Origin: Promerops cafer
Lineage: Eukaryota > Chordata > Aves > Passeriformes > Nectariniidae
Direction of reading: 5' to 3'
DNA length: 64,000 nucleotides
NCBI GenBank assembly: GCA_013398275.1
Contig: VZSE01002590.1
Location: 510,614 to 574,613 of the forward strand
Of the stretch, positions 53,341-64,000 are shown one piece after another. Position 1 is the stretch's first letter, and each line of letters opens with the position of its first letter. Both the position numbers and the translations under genes were made by a program. Under the pieces are notes generated by a model. That model had not been told where the DNA came from and did no database searches. It worked only from the letters and a program-made list of their open reading frames with translations.

Positions 53341-56300
53341 AGCAGTTTTCATGCTAACCTTCTTAAAAATTAAAGGTCAAATATGTGAATTTCTAAGTTG
53401 TCTAAGAACTGGAGGGTGACTAATGTGACATCTCTTTCTAAAAAGAGTTCCATATAAGTTTTGGAAAACTACCTCCACATGTGATATCCTTATTGGAAAA
53501 ATCAAGAGAAATTGTTTTTTAAAAAGTAGAATTAGTGGGCATTTGACCAACTAATTTACCAACATAGTATGTTGGTGAAGTAGCCAAATGCTTTTCCAAA
53601 AAATTAAGTCATTCCTCCTCATAAGTTTACAAGTCATTATATTTTTCAGAAGTCCCATAGGAATATGCACTGAGACTTCATCACGTTTTTAAAATGCCTG
53701 GAAAAGAGTGAATAGTTTAAAGAAATAAAGCATCATTTACTTGAAGACCAAGGATTGCTTCTTTAGTTGTGCTTCCCTGCAAACTCAGGACACTGGATAG
53801 TATTTAAAAAAAACCCCCATAGGAGACAGTTAAAACAAAAATGACAACTGTTATAGAATAAGAAAGACTTTATGATATTAAGCTATGTAATCATGTTACT
53901 AAATGCAGTACTGATGGCTAAAATTTTAAATGTTACTGGGAAAAGTTTAGAGAAAAATGTTATGCAGAACAGAAAAGAACATTTTGGCAAACTCAGGCTG
54001 ATTTATGATGGTAGGAGGAATTCTGTGGGTTTGCATGGTTTTGACCTTAAACCTGCAAAAATATGTTGGATTTGGCAATGTTTCACTTGGAGTTTTGGCT
54101 TTCTTCAAGCCCAGAAGTCAAAGAAACATTTGGGATGCGAGCCAAAGCCAAAGAAAAGGTTTGGATGAACCATACATTCCATAACAGCCAAGTTTCACAC
54201 AACTGTGATTTTAATTTTTCCCTTTTCTTTGTTTCTTTACACTTTTTTTCCAGAGCTGCTTTTCTTAATGGATAGGAATCTCTATACCCAGTAAAAGCCT
54301 TTTTACTGTCCATGCATAAGGAGATGAGAAGGGAGAACTCAAATGTTTTGTCTCTCATTTTTGTATTACAGCAGAATTTGAACAAAAATGTTGCACCTGA
54401 AATGATAAAGTGTCTTCATGTCCATTTTGGGAATATTTTTTAGTGGAAGTGATAATGTTAGATACTTAGCCTTCCTTGTGTGTGTTTCAGATTACGAAAT
54501 GACATAATTAAGACATCCAAAACACTGAACGGTTTAAGAAAAGGATATAGTTTTCTTTTTTTCTATCACTTATTAACAAGTATCTCTTAAATCTGGTCGT
54601 GTAAATACCACTTTCCATGAGGACAGACATGCCTGTGCAGTAAATGGTGCATGTTCTGCATCTCATTTGGATCTTGTGAAGCTGTGGGATGCGATACGTT
54701 CAAGCTGCTGATCTGAGAAGTGTCTCAAATCCATGGTCTTTATATGCACATCAGACAGTACACATATGGTAAATGATAAACATACCATATGGGATTTGGG
54801 AAGTTAAGACTATCAAATTCCTATCCCATTATTTTTTCTTACGTTGTATGTTCAAATCAAAAACATACTATTCTTCACATTATTAAGGGGTTATGTTTGT
54901 GGCCCCATTTATAAGGTTACAAAACTGATCATGCTTCAAGCTTTGCTTTGGCCTAGAAATTTTCCTGGTTACACTCAGGTTGTCATTTAAAAAAAAGAAA
55001 AGAAAGGGGGTGGGTAGTGTTTGTGAAGTTTGCAGAGTTCGGCCAATTTTTGAATTACAGTTTTGAAAACTTCACATGTAACGTTAGCCAAATATTACAG
55101 CTCAAAACAGCTGAGCTTAAGGTTAACTTTGAAAACTTAGTTTTCCAGAATTTTATTGTGTGTATTGTGAAGGTGTTATCTGGAAAAAATAGTTTCAGAC
55201 CTGACAGTATGGTGACTATATGTGCACTTCCATGATAGTTTTATCTTTTGTGTTGGCTTTGTGGACTGGAACAACTTAGCATCCTCAGCTGAACTATCAA
55301 ATTTTTATCTAAAAAATTATAGGTTTTGTATGTCCTTCACTTACTTTCAGATGGCAAAATTATTTTCTTCTTCAAAGAAGATTGAAATTAGTTACTCTGT
55401 TGAAGCGTTTCCCTAAACTGTACTTACTCTGTTGAGGAAATGTGAATTTACATTAGGTTTGTAATTCATCTTGGAACTCTACTATTTTTTAGGCAACAAT
55501 TTACCTTCAGTTCACTAAACAGAAATTGGAAAAGCAGCTTTACCACAGTAAAATATGGCAATAGGAACCTGTGGATTATAGGGGAGGAACAAGAAAACAA
55601 AGCTCCCTGAAAAGTGTATCAGGAATCGCGGAGAGGGAGAAAGAGTTTTTGTTCCTGTTAATGCTGCATTACCAGCCTTGTGCTACTTGGAAAGCAAGGT
55701 CTGTGTCCTGAATGCATCAGAGTGCAGCTACTTTTGTGTTCTCTTTTGTGGTAAGTCAATAACTGAAACAGTTTTTGGGTTTTAGGGGTAGACACTCTTT
55801 CATGTTAAATGTCTGTGGTTGAAAACTCTGTAGCTCAGTGTTGAGTTCCCCACACCTGTGTTTTTGTTTTTATTTTATTTTGGAGGTGTGTGCAGAATGT
55901 CCCAGTAAGTTTCTGCTATAACTAAGAATAAAAAAGCTGGAATTACGTTCCCTTTGATGCCTCTCTCTTTTTTTATTTTCTAGATTAGTTTTTCACTGTG
56001 AGATGTGTGCAATTTGTAAGCAGCAGGAATATGGCTGGGTAAAGCTTGTTACTTGTTGGATGTGTAGTTATTTCTTTCCATGAAGATGTTACAGGATTTT
56101 CTTCTAGAAGGTGTCATGTTGATGCTGAGGAATTTGTGTAAAAAAATTGTATTCCACCCTTATTTTATGTTCTTCACAGCATCCTTTTCTCCAGGGACAG
56201 GCAGCAGAGAGAAGGTTCTGTCTGCATGTGGCCTTTATGTATATTCATAAACATGTGAAAAGCTTCTGCACTCTTGTACTGACACTTTGCATGTTTGCAC

Positions 56301-58876
56301 AGTTTGGTCCTGTTAAAGACATTTCATCAGTGAGGGCACTCCCTGAAAACCGCCCAGGAAAAGAGAGTCAGACATGTAATACTGGAGCCTTGGGAGAAGT
56401 GGCATAAAAGTTTCTGGAGAGATGGAATACTAGAAATACATGGGAATTATCAAAGATATCAACTTAGATATACCATAGATATACCATATAATATGCCAGC
56501 ATAGAAAATTCTAAAATTATTTATTTTGTAACTTACTGTAAACAATGAAAATGTCTGTTTCTTTGGGAAGCAATAGTTAGGGCACCAACACAAACCTGCA
56601 GCTTTTGATGGTGGGCTGAATTCTGTGCAGTGTACTCAGCTAAGAAAGTCAGCAGCTGAATAGAAGGAACAGAAATTGCATTATGAATTCCCACGTCATA
56701 TATCATGACCTGATCTCATCAGTTGAGCTGGGATTGAAGAACATTGTGTACGAGCTGTACTTTTTCTCATTGTACTTATTAGTAAAATCTACAATAGTAT
56801 ATTAGAAAGGAGATAGAGGTTTGTCTGTAGGGTGGATGAGACTGTATACCAGACCTGACTGGATTCCTTAATCTGAAAACCTTTGGACCAAAAAATTATA
56901 CAGATGAGAGCCACCTTGGAATATCAAAAGTGGGGAGGTAGAAGATGGGCTCTTGATTTTGATTACCAAATAGGAAATGACTCCACCTCTAGGGGTTCTC
57001 TGAATGAATCTGCTTTATCCATGGAACTGGCATATAAATCAATCTCATCATTTCAACTGGTTCTTTTCCTTGCCAGCCAGGGATCCAGATTATCCAGCTG
57101 TATTCCTACTGCAAAGCACTGTTATCAGTTGTGTAATGAAACCCGGTCCTGAGAACTTTGACCTCTCTGCTGTAGATGTGGCTCAAGAGTCGCAGTCAGG
57201 AGACTCATTTCACATAGAGCCAAAATGTGCCTTAGGTTAAAAAAAAATAAGCATGTATAAATCTTTTAAAGACAGTCAACTCAGGCAAGGAAACTCTTAT
57301 AACTAAAGAATTATGCATCTCCTGCTCTCAGTGAGCATACATTTGGACCTGAACATTAACTGAGCTCTGTTTGAATCCATTGCAATTTTCCCTTTAAAAT
57401 GAAAGAACACACTGATTTCATTGGTCCTTTAATTGTGCAACACAGAATCATTTAGAAAGCATGTTAACATGAAAAATTATCTGGTGACAACAGAAGCAGC
57501 AGTAAAACTGATCTAGAAGGAATGGTACTCTTATACAGCATTTTGGGGAAATCTGCACCCAAACAATTGTTGAGAATTTTTTCATAGCCTTAAGAAAGGT
57601 AAAATTAATTTTTAAATGAAATTCAGGAAAACTATAGTTTGTAGAATGATCCCAAGACTGAAAAGATGATCCATTTCTTTCTGCAGGGCCCTAAAATTGA
57701 TACTGGTGGAAAGCAGGGAAATTTTCAGGGGAAAGCTATAAATATGGAAAGGAACTGCAATATGTGGGGAAGGTGTTCTTAGGCTGCAAAAGTGAAATGG
57801 AGGTGCATGGTACTGCCCTGTCTCAGAAGTTCTAGAGTTGTTCAATGCCCAGGTAATGCCTAAGTAAGGAGGATGTGCTTTAACTGCTCTGTGGGTACAT
57901 CCAGTCTGTTGCTTAGTTACTTCAGACTTAGGTAATAGAAGATTAATATAATAAATTTAAGACCCCTGTTTTATAACCTTGAGCGTACTAACAGTTAGCA
58001 CTATACTTTCTAAAGCACTATGGAAATATCTATGAAAATGTTTTAGAAAATCTGTGACTGCAGGAAAAAGCTAAAAGTATTATGCTTGAATCTTTTTAAC
58101 AGTCTGTGAAATAAATTTAGTTTTCATAGAGCTTTTAAAATTTTTTTCTTTAAACTTTTGAATCTGAACAAAAGCCTTAAAATTTTGTTCCTGGAGAAGA
58201 ATTGATGTAATTTTCTCTGTTCTTCTCCCCCAACCATATCCTCAATGTGAAAAAAATACTTCGTTATGTAAGTCACCAATTGCTTGTAAAATCCCAGAAT
58301 AAAATCTAGCCATCAATGCCCATAATCAATCCAGCTGTTGTCTTACTTTCCAAGAAAAGAATCCAAAATGGCAGCTCAAATGACTCTGTCTCGTGAGTCA
58401 TCTGAACTCTGGTACAGAGTCTTTTGGAGAAAAATGGTTTCCTGAGATTTTCATACGATCATTACACTTCAGTAAGTAATAATGTATGTAATGATATGGT
58501 ATATATACATTTTAAATTCCAGTGTTGTCAAGGAAAAATGTGCGTTGCATTAGTGTAACATATTGTGATTTACAGTAGGGCACTTCCATCCACATTACTG
58601 AATACCAGAGGACCAAGAGTATCTGTCGGGTATTATCTATCTACTCGCAGCTGTATTTAAGCAACTAACACACGTTTCTATAAACAACTTGATTTATAGA
58701 CAAAGCTGGCCACTGAGAAGTGAAGTTTTCCTGAAGGGTAGGAAACATGTCATTCTTCAGGTTAGTGGGGAGATCACAAACGTCCAGCTCCTGTCGTGCC
58801 TTTTGGTGTTCTGTTCACTTTACTCTCCATACTTGTGAGTCCTTTTACATGTGTGATATATTCTGTCCTTTCCTGC

Positions 58877-58897
58877 TTTTTTTTTTTTTTTTTTTTT
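58877..58897. repeat. Poly-T run (21 nt)
   Basis: Uninterrupted T run followed directly by cag. On the + strand it resembles a perfect polypyrimidine tract and splice acceptor, but no matching exon or donor with an ERC2-like reading follows. It is best treated as a simple repeat that is probably length-variable. Confidence 0.9.
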
Positions 58898-59530
58898 CAG
58901 GAAACTAAACTGCTTTTTTTACTTTTATTCTAGTTACTATCATTAACTCTTTGATAGACTTTTTTGATTTTAGGCAGAAACATAAAGGGATTTGACTTTT
59001 GTTTTTCTGTTTTGGAAACTTAGTTGATTAATATCTGTAACGGTCTTGCCAAAAGTATTTTCTTCACTCTACAAAAATTGACTGAAAATTTTCTTCAAGA
59101 TATGAATGCTTTTGCATTTCTCTAAGCACTTTTTACCCAGGGTGGTTTTTTTGTTTATAAATGTGTTTGTGGTTTTTTTATTTATAAATTTTTAAAACCT
59201 GATTCCATGTAAGGTCATACATTACATTACTAAGGCTCTGAGGCCAAATTAGTGTAACCTGTGTCACAAACCTGAGTGGCTTTTAGTATTTCCCCAGAAT
59301 GACTCTGCCTCCAAGCCATGCACAGCAGTAATTTTAATTAACATCTGCAGTTTTTGTGATCGGTCCCCACAGCTTGGAAATTTATTCTGTAATTTTGCAT
59401 AACAGCTACCCCCTGTGGGTATTAGTACGATAAATATGCCTTCCTGATAAATTGAGAATGTGTTGGTTGCAGCAGTGTTTTCAAAGAAGGAATAATCAGC
59501 ATAAAAACTGGATCAGATAAGAGATACATC

Positions 59531-59575
59531 TACTTAATTTTTTTTGTCCTGGTCAGCAGAAAAAAAAATTAAGTA
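59531..59575. repeat. Inverted repeat with 15-bp perfect stem
   Basis: TACTTAA plus eight T at 59531-59545 is the exact reverse complement of 59561-59575, separated by 15 nt. This is the longest perfect separated stem I noticed in the window. The arms are very AT-rich. It might be a chance result of two homopolymer runs with TTAAGTA ends, or a small foldback remnant. Confidence 0.85.
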
Positions 59576-60439
59576 AAATAATCCATGAATTGGTGCATAA
59601 AAAAATAAGATTAGGCAGAGTATTTTTTCCTCAAGTTTTTTATCCTGTCTCAGGTTTACCAGTGGGTCGCTTTAGGGACCTGTTAAGCTGGAAATAGCAC
59701 TTACATTGCCATGTTTAGAAGCCAAAGGACTTACAATCAATAAAGCATTTAAAACTTTTGGGCACTCATTTTGGGGCTGAGAACCACCCCAGATCCTTGA
59801 GTTGTAACAGGGTAAAATGTCATATTAGGAGTTTTGCCTTTCATGTGGTTTTTAAGCCTGTTGCCTAGTGATGTCCTTAGGTGCCCATAATTCTTCAGTT
59901 GTGAGAAACAGTGAACAATAGTTCCCAGTTCACCTTTTCCATAGTATTTTATAGTCTCTTGCTTCTTTTGCAGTAGTGCATTTTCCAAAGTGAAAAGTCC
60001 TGCTTGAAAGTCTGCCTTTCCTCATTGCAGATGGCTTTTTTTGCCTTTCTTAACTGGGAGAGTAGATTCTTCTAAAATTATTTTTGGCAGGTCTGGAATG
60101 TTTTGTCTAGTGATTCTTTTGTGCATTTTATACTAGGAAATAAGATAAACAGGCTTTATATACATTTTAAATTGAAATTTCATAAAAAACAAGTCCAGAA
60201 GGGATGAGACAGTATCTTTTAGTGAATCCATAGTACTGAGTACCAATTATACCACTGTTTCTGAGATGTTTGTCTTGGTTTTAGTGACATTTATAGTAAC
60301 GTTGTTTATTATTCATAGTCCACAGGTATGAAAAAAAATTCTCTATTGTCATACCTCAGTCTCTTTTTCTGTAATTTCAGGCAGTTGTTTCTTGTCTTAT
60401 CCACACTGGACATAATAAATTGACTTCCCTCATCCTGTG

Positions 60440-60700
60440 TGATGGCCTGTAATGCAAATGCATATCGTGTTCCTTAGTTTTCTCTTCTTGAAGTTGATAG
60501 ACCTTAATTCTTTCAGTCTTACCATGGAGGTTTTGTTTTCTAGTTTCCTTATTATCCTTGTTGCTTTTCTTTGTGGTCTTTCCAGTTCGTTCACATCTTT
60601 GAGTGGGTAAAATTGGATCCAGTTCTCCTGCTGAGATCTTGTCAGTGCCAAAGAAAACAGAAAGATTACTATTAAATATACATCTCTCCATAGTGTGTTT
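60440..60700 (-). mobile_element. Old CR1-type LINE fragment, ORF2 C-terminal part
   Basis: The minus-strand frame contains a run with the pattern WIQFYPLKDVNELERPQRKA, followed by TRIIRKLENK and LKELRSINFKKRKLRN. This is the conserved C-terminal signature of CR1 ORF2 (consensus idea: V-Q-F-W-x-P, L-E-R-x-Q-R-R-A-T, L-R-E-L, F-S-L-x-K-R-R-L-R). The copy is diverged, in two overlapping frames and without the rest of reverse transcriptase, so it is dead. It is clearly older than the CR1 copy at 62447. The exact ends cannot be set by eye. Confidence 0.75.
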
Positions 60701-62649
60701 TTTGCAACAACATGACACTGTTGACTTGTCACCTTAGTGTCTCTTGATCCTTTTCTTTAGTAGAAAAAGACAACTTCTTAATCGGTTATTCCTCTTCCTG
60801 GATTTGTGGAGCTGATTAATTCTGCTGAAGTGGATGACCTTGTTTTTTTCCCTATTAAATAGCATATTTTTTTCCCTGTTTAGTTCTATCTTTAAGATCC
60901 CTCTGTTTTTTTCTTACTGCAACTTTCTAGTCTTAGTATGTGAGGTTATTCAGGAACTGAATATCCTGTCGTCCTGCAAAATCCCATGTTTTTTAAACTT
61001 TTCTCTTTTAACAGTGAACTGTTGGTGACACACCACAGCTTCTAAACAAGTTTGCATCCATGTTAGATGGTTTGCATCCATTTGGCTTATATTTTTATTT
61101 AGTTTGGTTATGTGAATGTCTTGAAATTTGTTACCAGATATGACTGCTACTCCTGTTCTTCAATAAAGCCAATTTCTCTGTCATATGAAAAATTAATTTA
61201 ATATGGCTGCCTGGAAACTCCATATTCATTCTTCTAGGTGTCTGAAAACAGTCTGAAGCAGATGACTTGTTTCAGTAAGTCTCAGAATCAAAACTGACTT
61301 ACCCATAATTCTCCAGTCTTATTTTTTTTTTAAGATCAAAATTATATTTTTCATTCTCTGGTGTTTTGGTATCACAATTGTTCTCTGAGAGTTCTCAAAA
61401 GCACTTTTGTTTTCAACAGCTCTGAGATTTTATCAGTCATTTTTACTCCTAGGGCAAAATTGCCTATATCTAGCTAGTATGAAAACATCCCAGTGTTAAT
61501 TGTACTATTGGATCAGTGCTGCCCTTGGCTAAAGAATGATGTAAATGCCTTTTGGTGGTCTTGGCATAATCATTTAATAAATTTACAGATGTGCCAAAGA
61601 GAGTAAGCTTAATAAAGGCAAGCCTCAGTCTTTCAGTATAGCTTTAGTAATTTTGTTTGTGCATTTATTCACAACATTCTTTTTAAAGTTTTCAAATAAA
61701 AGGGATAATGCTCTCTCATCTAGTAAAAAATACTTGGACATGAAAAGGCAATAGGATAGTGGAGAATCCATTTCATAATTATGATAGTAAACGATCCCAG
61801 TGGGGTTTGATATCTACCAGCATCCAGTAACTTTAGCACAGACAGGTGGTAAAAGATGGGGAAATATAGTTGTAGCCTCAGGCAGATACTCAGCTCATGC
61901 AGCTGTTTCATGCATTCTGGCAACATGACTCAGTTAAATCAAATAAGATTCTTTATGCCAATATTTCTTACCTGCATATGAAACCAGTTGTCTTTCATTT
62001 TGCAAAAACATGATAATTCAAAGAGCATTAAAAATGTACTGTTTCTCACACAGAATTTATATCTTGCAGCTGCACACTAATCCAAGTGAAATGGAGTAGA
62101 GTTTCACTTTATCAGCCAATCATAACTTTAAACTGTTTTTACAATTCATCGTACAGTTTTTAAAGCCAGATTTAAGTCTGTATATGAAAAATAGTCTACT
62201 TGATGTATGAAACCATAGATTAGTCAATATGTATTTAAAGAAGTACTTCAGTAATAGCAGAAGAATGACTTCAGAGAATTTACGGACTAAATTCTGAATT
62301 ATACATGTGGAATGTAAATGTTATGCCATCAGTACATTTAGGACTATGTGTGAGAGGAGTAGCTGAAAAATATAGTTAATTACCTGAAATAATACCTGGT
62401 ATTCTTTTACAGCTGTCATATCAAGATTATTTGTCTATCCCATATCAGAGAATCATAGTATCATTTAGGTTGGAAAAGACCTCTAAGATCACTGTTTACT
62501 CAGCACTGTCACGGCCATCACTGACCCATGTCCCTCAGTGCCGCAGCTACATGGTTTTAAACACCTTCAGGGAGGGTGACTCCACTGCTGCACTGAGCAG
62601 CCCGTTCTGGTGCTTGACAGTACTTTTGGTGAAGATTTTTTTTCTAATA

Positions 62650-63061
62650 TCCAATCTAAACCTCTCCTGGTTTCCTCTTGTCCTGTCACTTAACTGGAAG
62701 GAGAGACCAACCCTCACCTGACTACAATCTCCTTTCAGGTCCCCTTCAGCCTTCTGTTCTCCAGGCTAAACACCCCCAGCTACTCCCAAGGAGCCTTGTG
62801 CTCCAGCCCCTTCCCCAGCTCCATTGCCCTTCTCTGGACACATTCCAGCTCCTCNTCCAATCTAAACCTCTCCTGGTTTCCTCTTGTCCTGTCACTTAAC
62901 TGGAAGGAGAGACCAACCCTCACCTGACTAACAATCTCCTTTCAGGTCCCCTTCAGCCTTCTGTTCTCCAGGCTAAACACCCCCAGCTACTCCCAAGGAG
63001 CCTTGTGCTCCAGCCCCTTCCCCAGCTCCATTGCCCTTCTCTGGACACATTCCAGCTCCTC
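62650..63061. repeat. 205-bp direct duplication flanking a single N
   Basis: Copy 1 (62650-62854) and copy 2 (62856-63061) both run from tccaatctaaacc to acattccagctcctc. They appear to differ only by one extra A in copy 2 (gactacaat versus gactaacaat). The single ambiguous base at 62855 sits exactly at the junction. The duplicated segment is internal CR1 sequence which normally occurs once in the element. This pattern is typical of two contig ends that overlap but were not merged when joined. Confidence 0.93.
62855..62855. other. Ambiguous base N (probable assembly join)
   Basis: The only N I noticed in the window. It lies at the exact boundary between two copies of a 205-bp repeat, so it most likely marks a contig join, not a sequencing miscall. 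Confidence 0.9.
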
Positions 63062-63570
63062 AATGTCTTTTGTGTAGTGAGGGGCCCAAAACTGAACCCA
63101 GGATTTGAGCTGTGGCCTCAGCAGTGCCCAGTACAGGGGGACAATCACTGCCCTGGTCCTGCTGGCCACACTATTGCTGATACAGCCAGGCTGCCACTGG
63201 CCTTCTTGGCCACCTGGGCACACCTGGACTTGGGTTCAGCTGCTGTTGACCAACACACCCAGGTCCTTTTCCACTGAACAGCTTTCCAGCCACTCTGCCC
63301 CCACCTTGGAGATGCAGGGGGTTGTGACCCAAAGGCAGGATCCACCTTTACCTTGTTGAACCTCACGCCACTGGCCATGGCCCATTGATCCAGCCTGTCC
63401 AGATCCCTCTGCAGAGCCCTCCTACCCTCCAGCAGACCAACACTTCCACCCATTTACATCTGTAAATGTACTGGGGGTGCCCTTGATCCCCTCACTGTGT
63501 TCATTCATAAAGACATTGATGGAACTGGCACTAATATGGAGCCCTGGGGGACGCCACTTGTGCCCCTGAT

Positions 63571-64000
63571 CCCTTAACCAGCCATCTCGAGGCTTCTAGT
63601 GTGCCCCTTTATTTCTGAGAGAAGTTATGCACTAGGTATTAGGCAGAGTTGATGTCTTGTTGTCTGGGTATTGCTGAACCTGTTCATTATTTCCTTAGTT
63701 AGGATCATTGAAAAAGATGAACAAACAACTAAATTTCTGCTGACTACAAGTGCCATTTAAATATGTTAGGTGATTATCTTTCTTCTCACAAGACACTGCT
63801 GAGAATTGAATTACACCTCCACAAAAAATAATGCCACATCATGATTCCTATGACTTCTTTAATCCCCTCTTAGGGATTATTAGAATTAAAGAAATATTAA
63901 TTCCTTATATTAGGAAATAAGGGGGAAAATCATCATAATGCACTTAGTCAGCACTTCTCATATGCCAATGGTCAGGGTGTGGCTAAGAGTCTATGGCATA
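63571..64000. other. ERC2: Intron, nothing recognised
   Basis: AT-rich sequence after the CR1 element. It has a 7-bp hairpin (taatccc...gggatta) at about 63861-63880. I see no gene, RNA or repeat family. Confidence 0.7.

Larger units (their letters stand above)
62447..63570 (-). mobile_element. CR1 LINE, 5'-truncated, with reverse transcriptase remnant
   Basis: The longest transposon in the window. The left end (62447-62490) reads agaatcatagtatcattta then ggttggaaaagacc, the reverse complement of a CR1 3' terminus. Going leftwards from about 63561 the minus strand encodes ORF2 pieces in order: the reverse transcriptase motif SGVPQGS (about 63540-63561), then LLEGRRALQRDLDRLDQWA and VRFNKVK, then VQFWAPHY with LECVQRRA, and finally VESPSLKVFKT near 62560-62600. 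Frameshifts, stops and missing N-terminal sequence show that it is inactive. A 205-bp internal duplication around an N interrupts it (see 62650-63061). The + strand open frames here are shadows. Confidence 0.93.
39289..64000 (+). other. ERC2: ERC2 intron, 3' part outside window
   Basis: A phase-0 intron of at least 24.7 kb starting with gtgagt. I searched for the next ERC2 exon and did not find it. It carries most of the window's transposable elements: CR1 copies at 50298-50572 (+), 53235-53340 (-), 60440-60700 (-) and 62447-63570 (-). It also has the GC-rich insert near 50820-51380 and several inverted repeats. The stretches 42200-50290, 51400-53230, 53340-60430 and 63600-64000 hold no gene, RNA or repeat that I recognise, beyond simple sequence. 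Open frames of 100-122 codons at 41590, 44285 and 48645 have no identifiable product. Confidence 0.8.

Noticed and set aside
58860..58920. Very strong-looking acceptor (21 T followed by cag)
   Set aside because: No ERC2-like codons follow and no convincing donor lies nearby. It is a homopolymer run that happens to precede cag.
59749..59988. Possible ancient amniote repeat (reads like 'gggcacctaaggacatc' on the minus strand)
   Set aside because: Slight resemblance to old amniote repeats, but I cannot assign it to a family by eye.
62987..63453. Minus-strand frames with a protein-like sequence
   Set aside because: Not a host gene. They are reverse transcriptase pieces of the CR1 copy already annotated, broken by frameshifts.
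1..64000. tRNA, rRNA, spliceosomal RNA, CRISPR array, operon or virus
   Set aside because: I looked for the usual sequence signatures (tRNA boxes, U6 and 5S-like stretches, regular spaced repeats, closely packed coding frames) and saw none.

Overview
This window looks like part of a bird (or other sauropsid) chromosome. It is AT-rich, mostly non-coding, and repeat-poor, and nearly every transposable element I can recognise is a CR1 LINE, the dominant retrotransposon of birds. I see no bacterial, viral or CRISPR features.

The only gene I can identify with confidence is a central stretch of ERC2 (CAST/ELKS2, a presynaptic active-zone coiled-coil scaffold) on the + strand. Five ordinary exons (7440-7577, 12265-12405, 12949-13089, 22467-22660, 39153-39288) and one 12-nt microexon (27511-27522) join into one continuous frame of 254 codons. 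A further 36-nt candidate cassette microexon (16481-16516) would make it 266. Both small exons are too short for ORF calling; I found them from splice-site geometry and frame. The gene starts upstream of the window and continues past its right edge. Neither the first nor the last coding exon is here, so the window holds no ERC2 promoter, start codon, stop codon or poly(A) site that I can see.

Layout: 1-7439 is an intron with an unexplained 203-codon open frame on the minus strand (1567-2178) and a perfect 24-nt palindrome 217 nt before the first exon. 7440-13089 holds three phase-0 exons of 46, 47 and 47 codons; the last two are separated by an intron of only 543 nt. 13090-22466 is an intron containing the 36-nt candidate microexon. 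22467-39288 holds the last two ordinary exons and the 12-nt microexon between them, where splicing is phase 2. 39289-64000 is a single intron with most of the CR1 elements, a sharply GC-rich insert with open frames on the minus strand (about 50820-51380), and a probable assembly fault: a 205-bp near-perfect tandem duplication around one N at 62855, inside a CR1 copy.

How it fits together: the exons encode consecutive pieces of a long parallel coiled coil. The two microexons keep the frame, so their inclusion would change short linker or heptad segments without altering the rest of the protein. Upstream pyrimidine tracts and UGC motifs next to both suggest neuron-regulated splicing. I see no new biological system here. 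The items most worth checking are the two microexons, a candidate NMD exon at 26549-26645, the antisense ORF at 1567-2178 and the GC-rich island.
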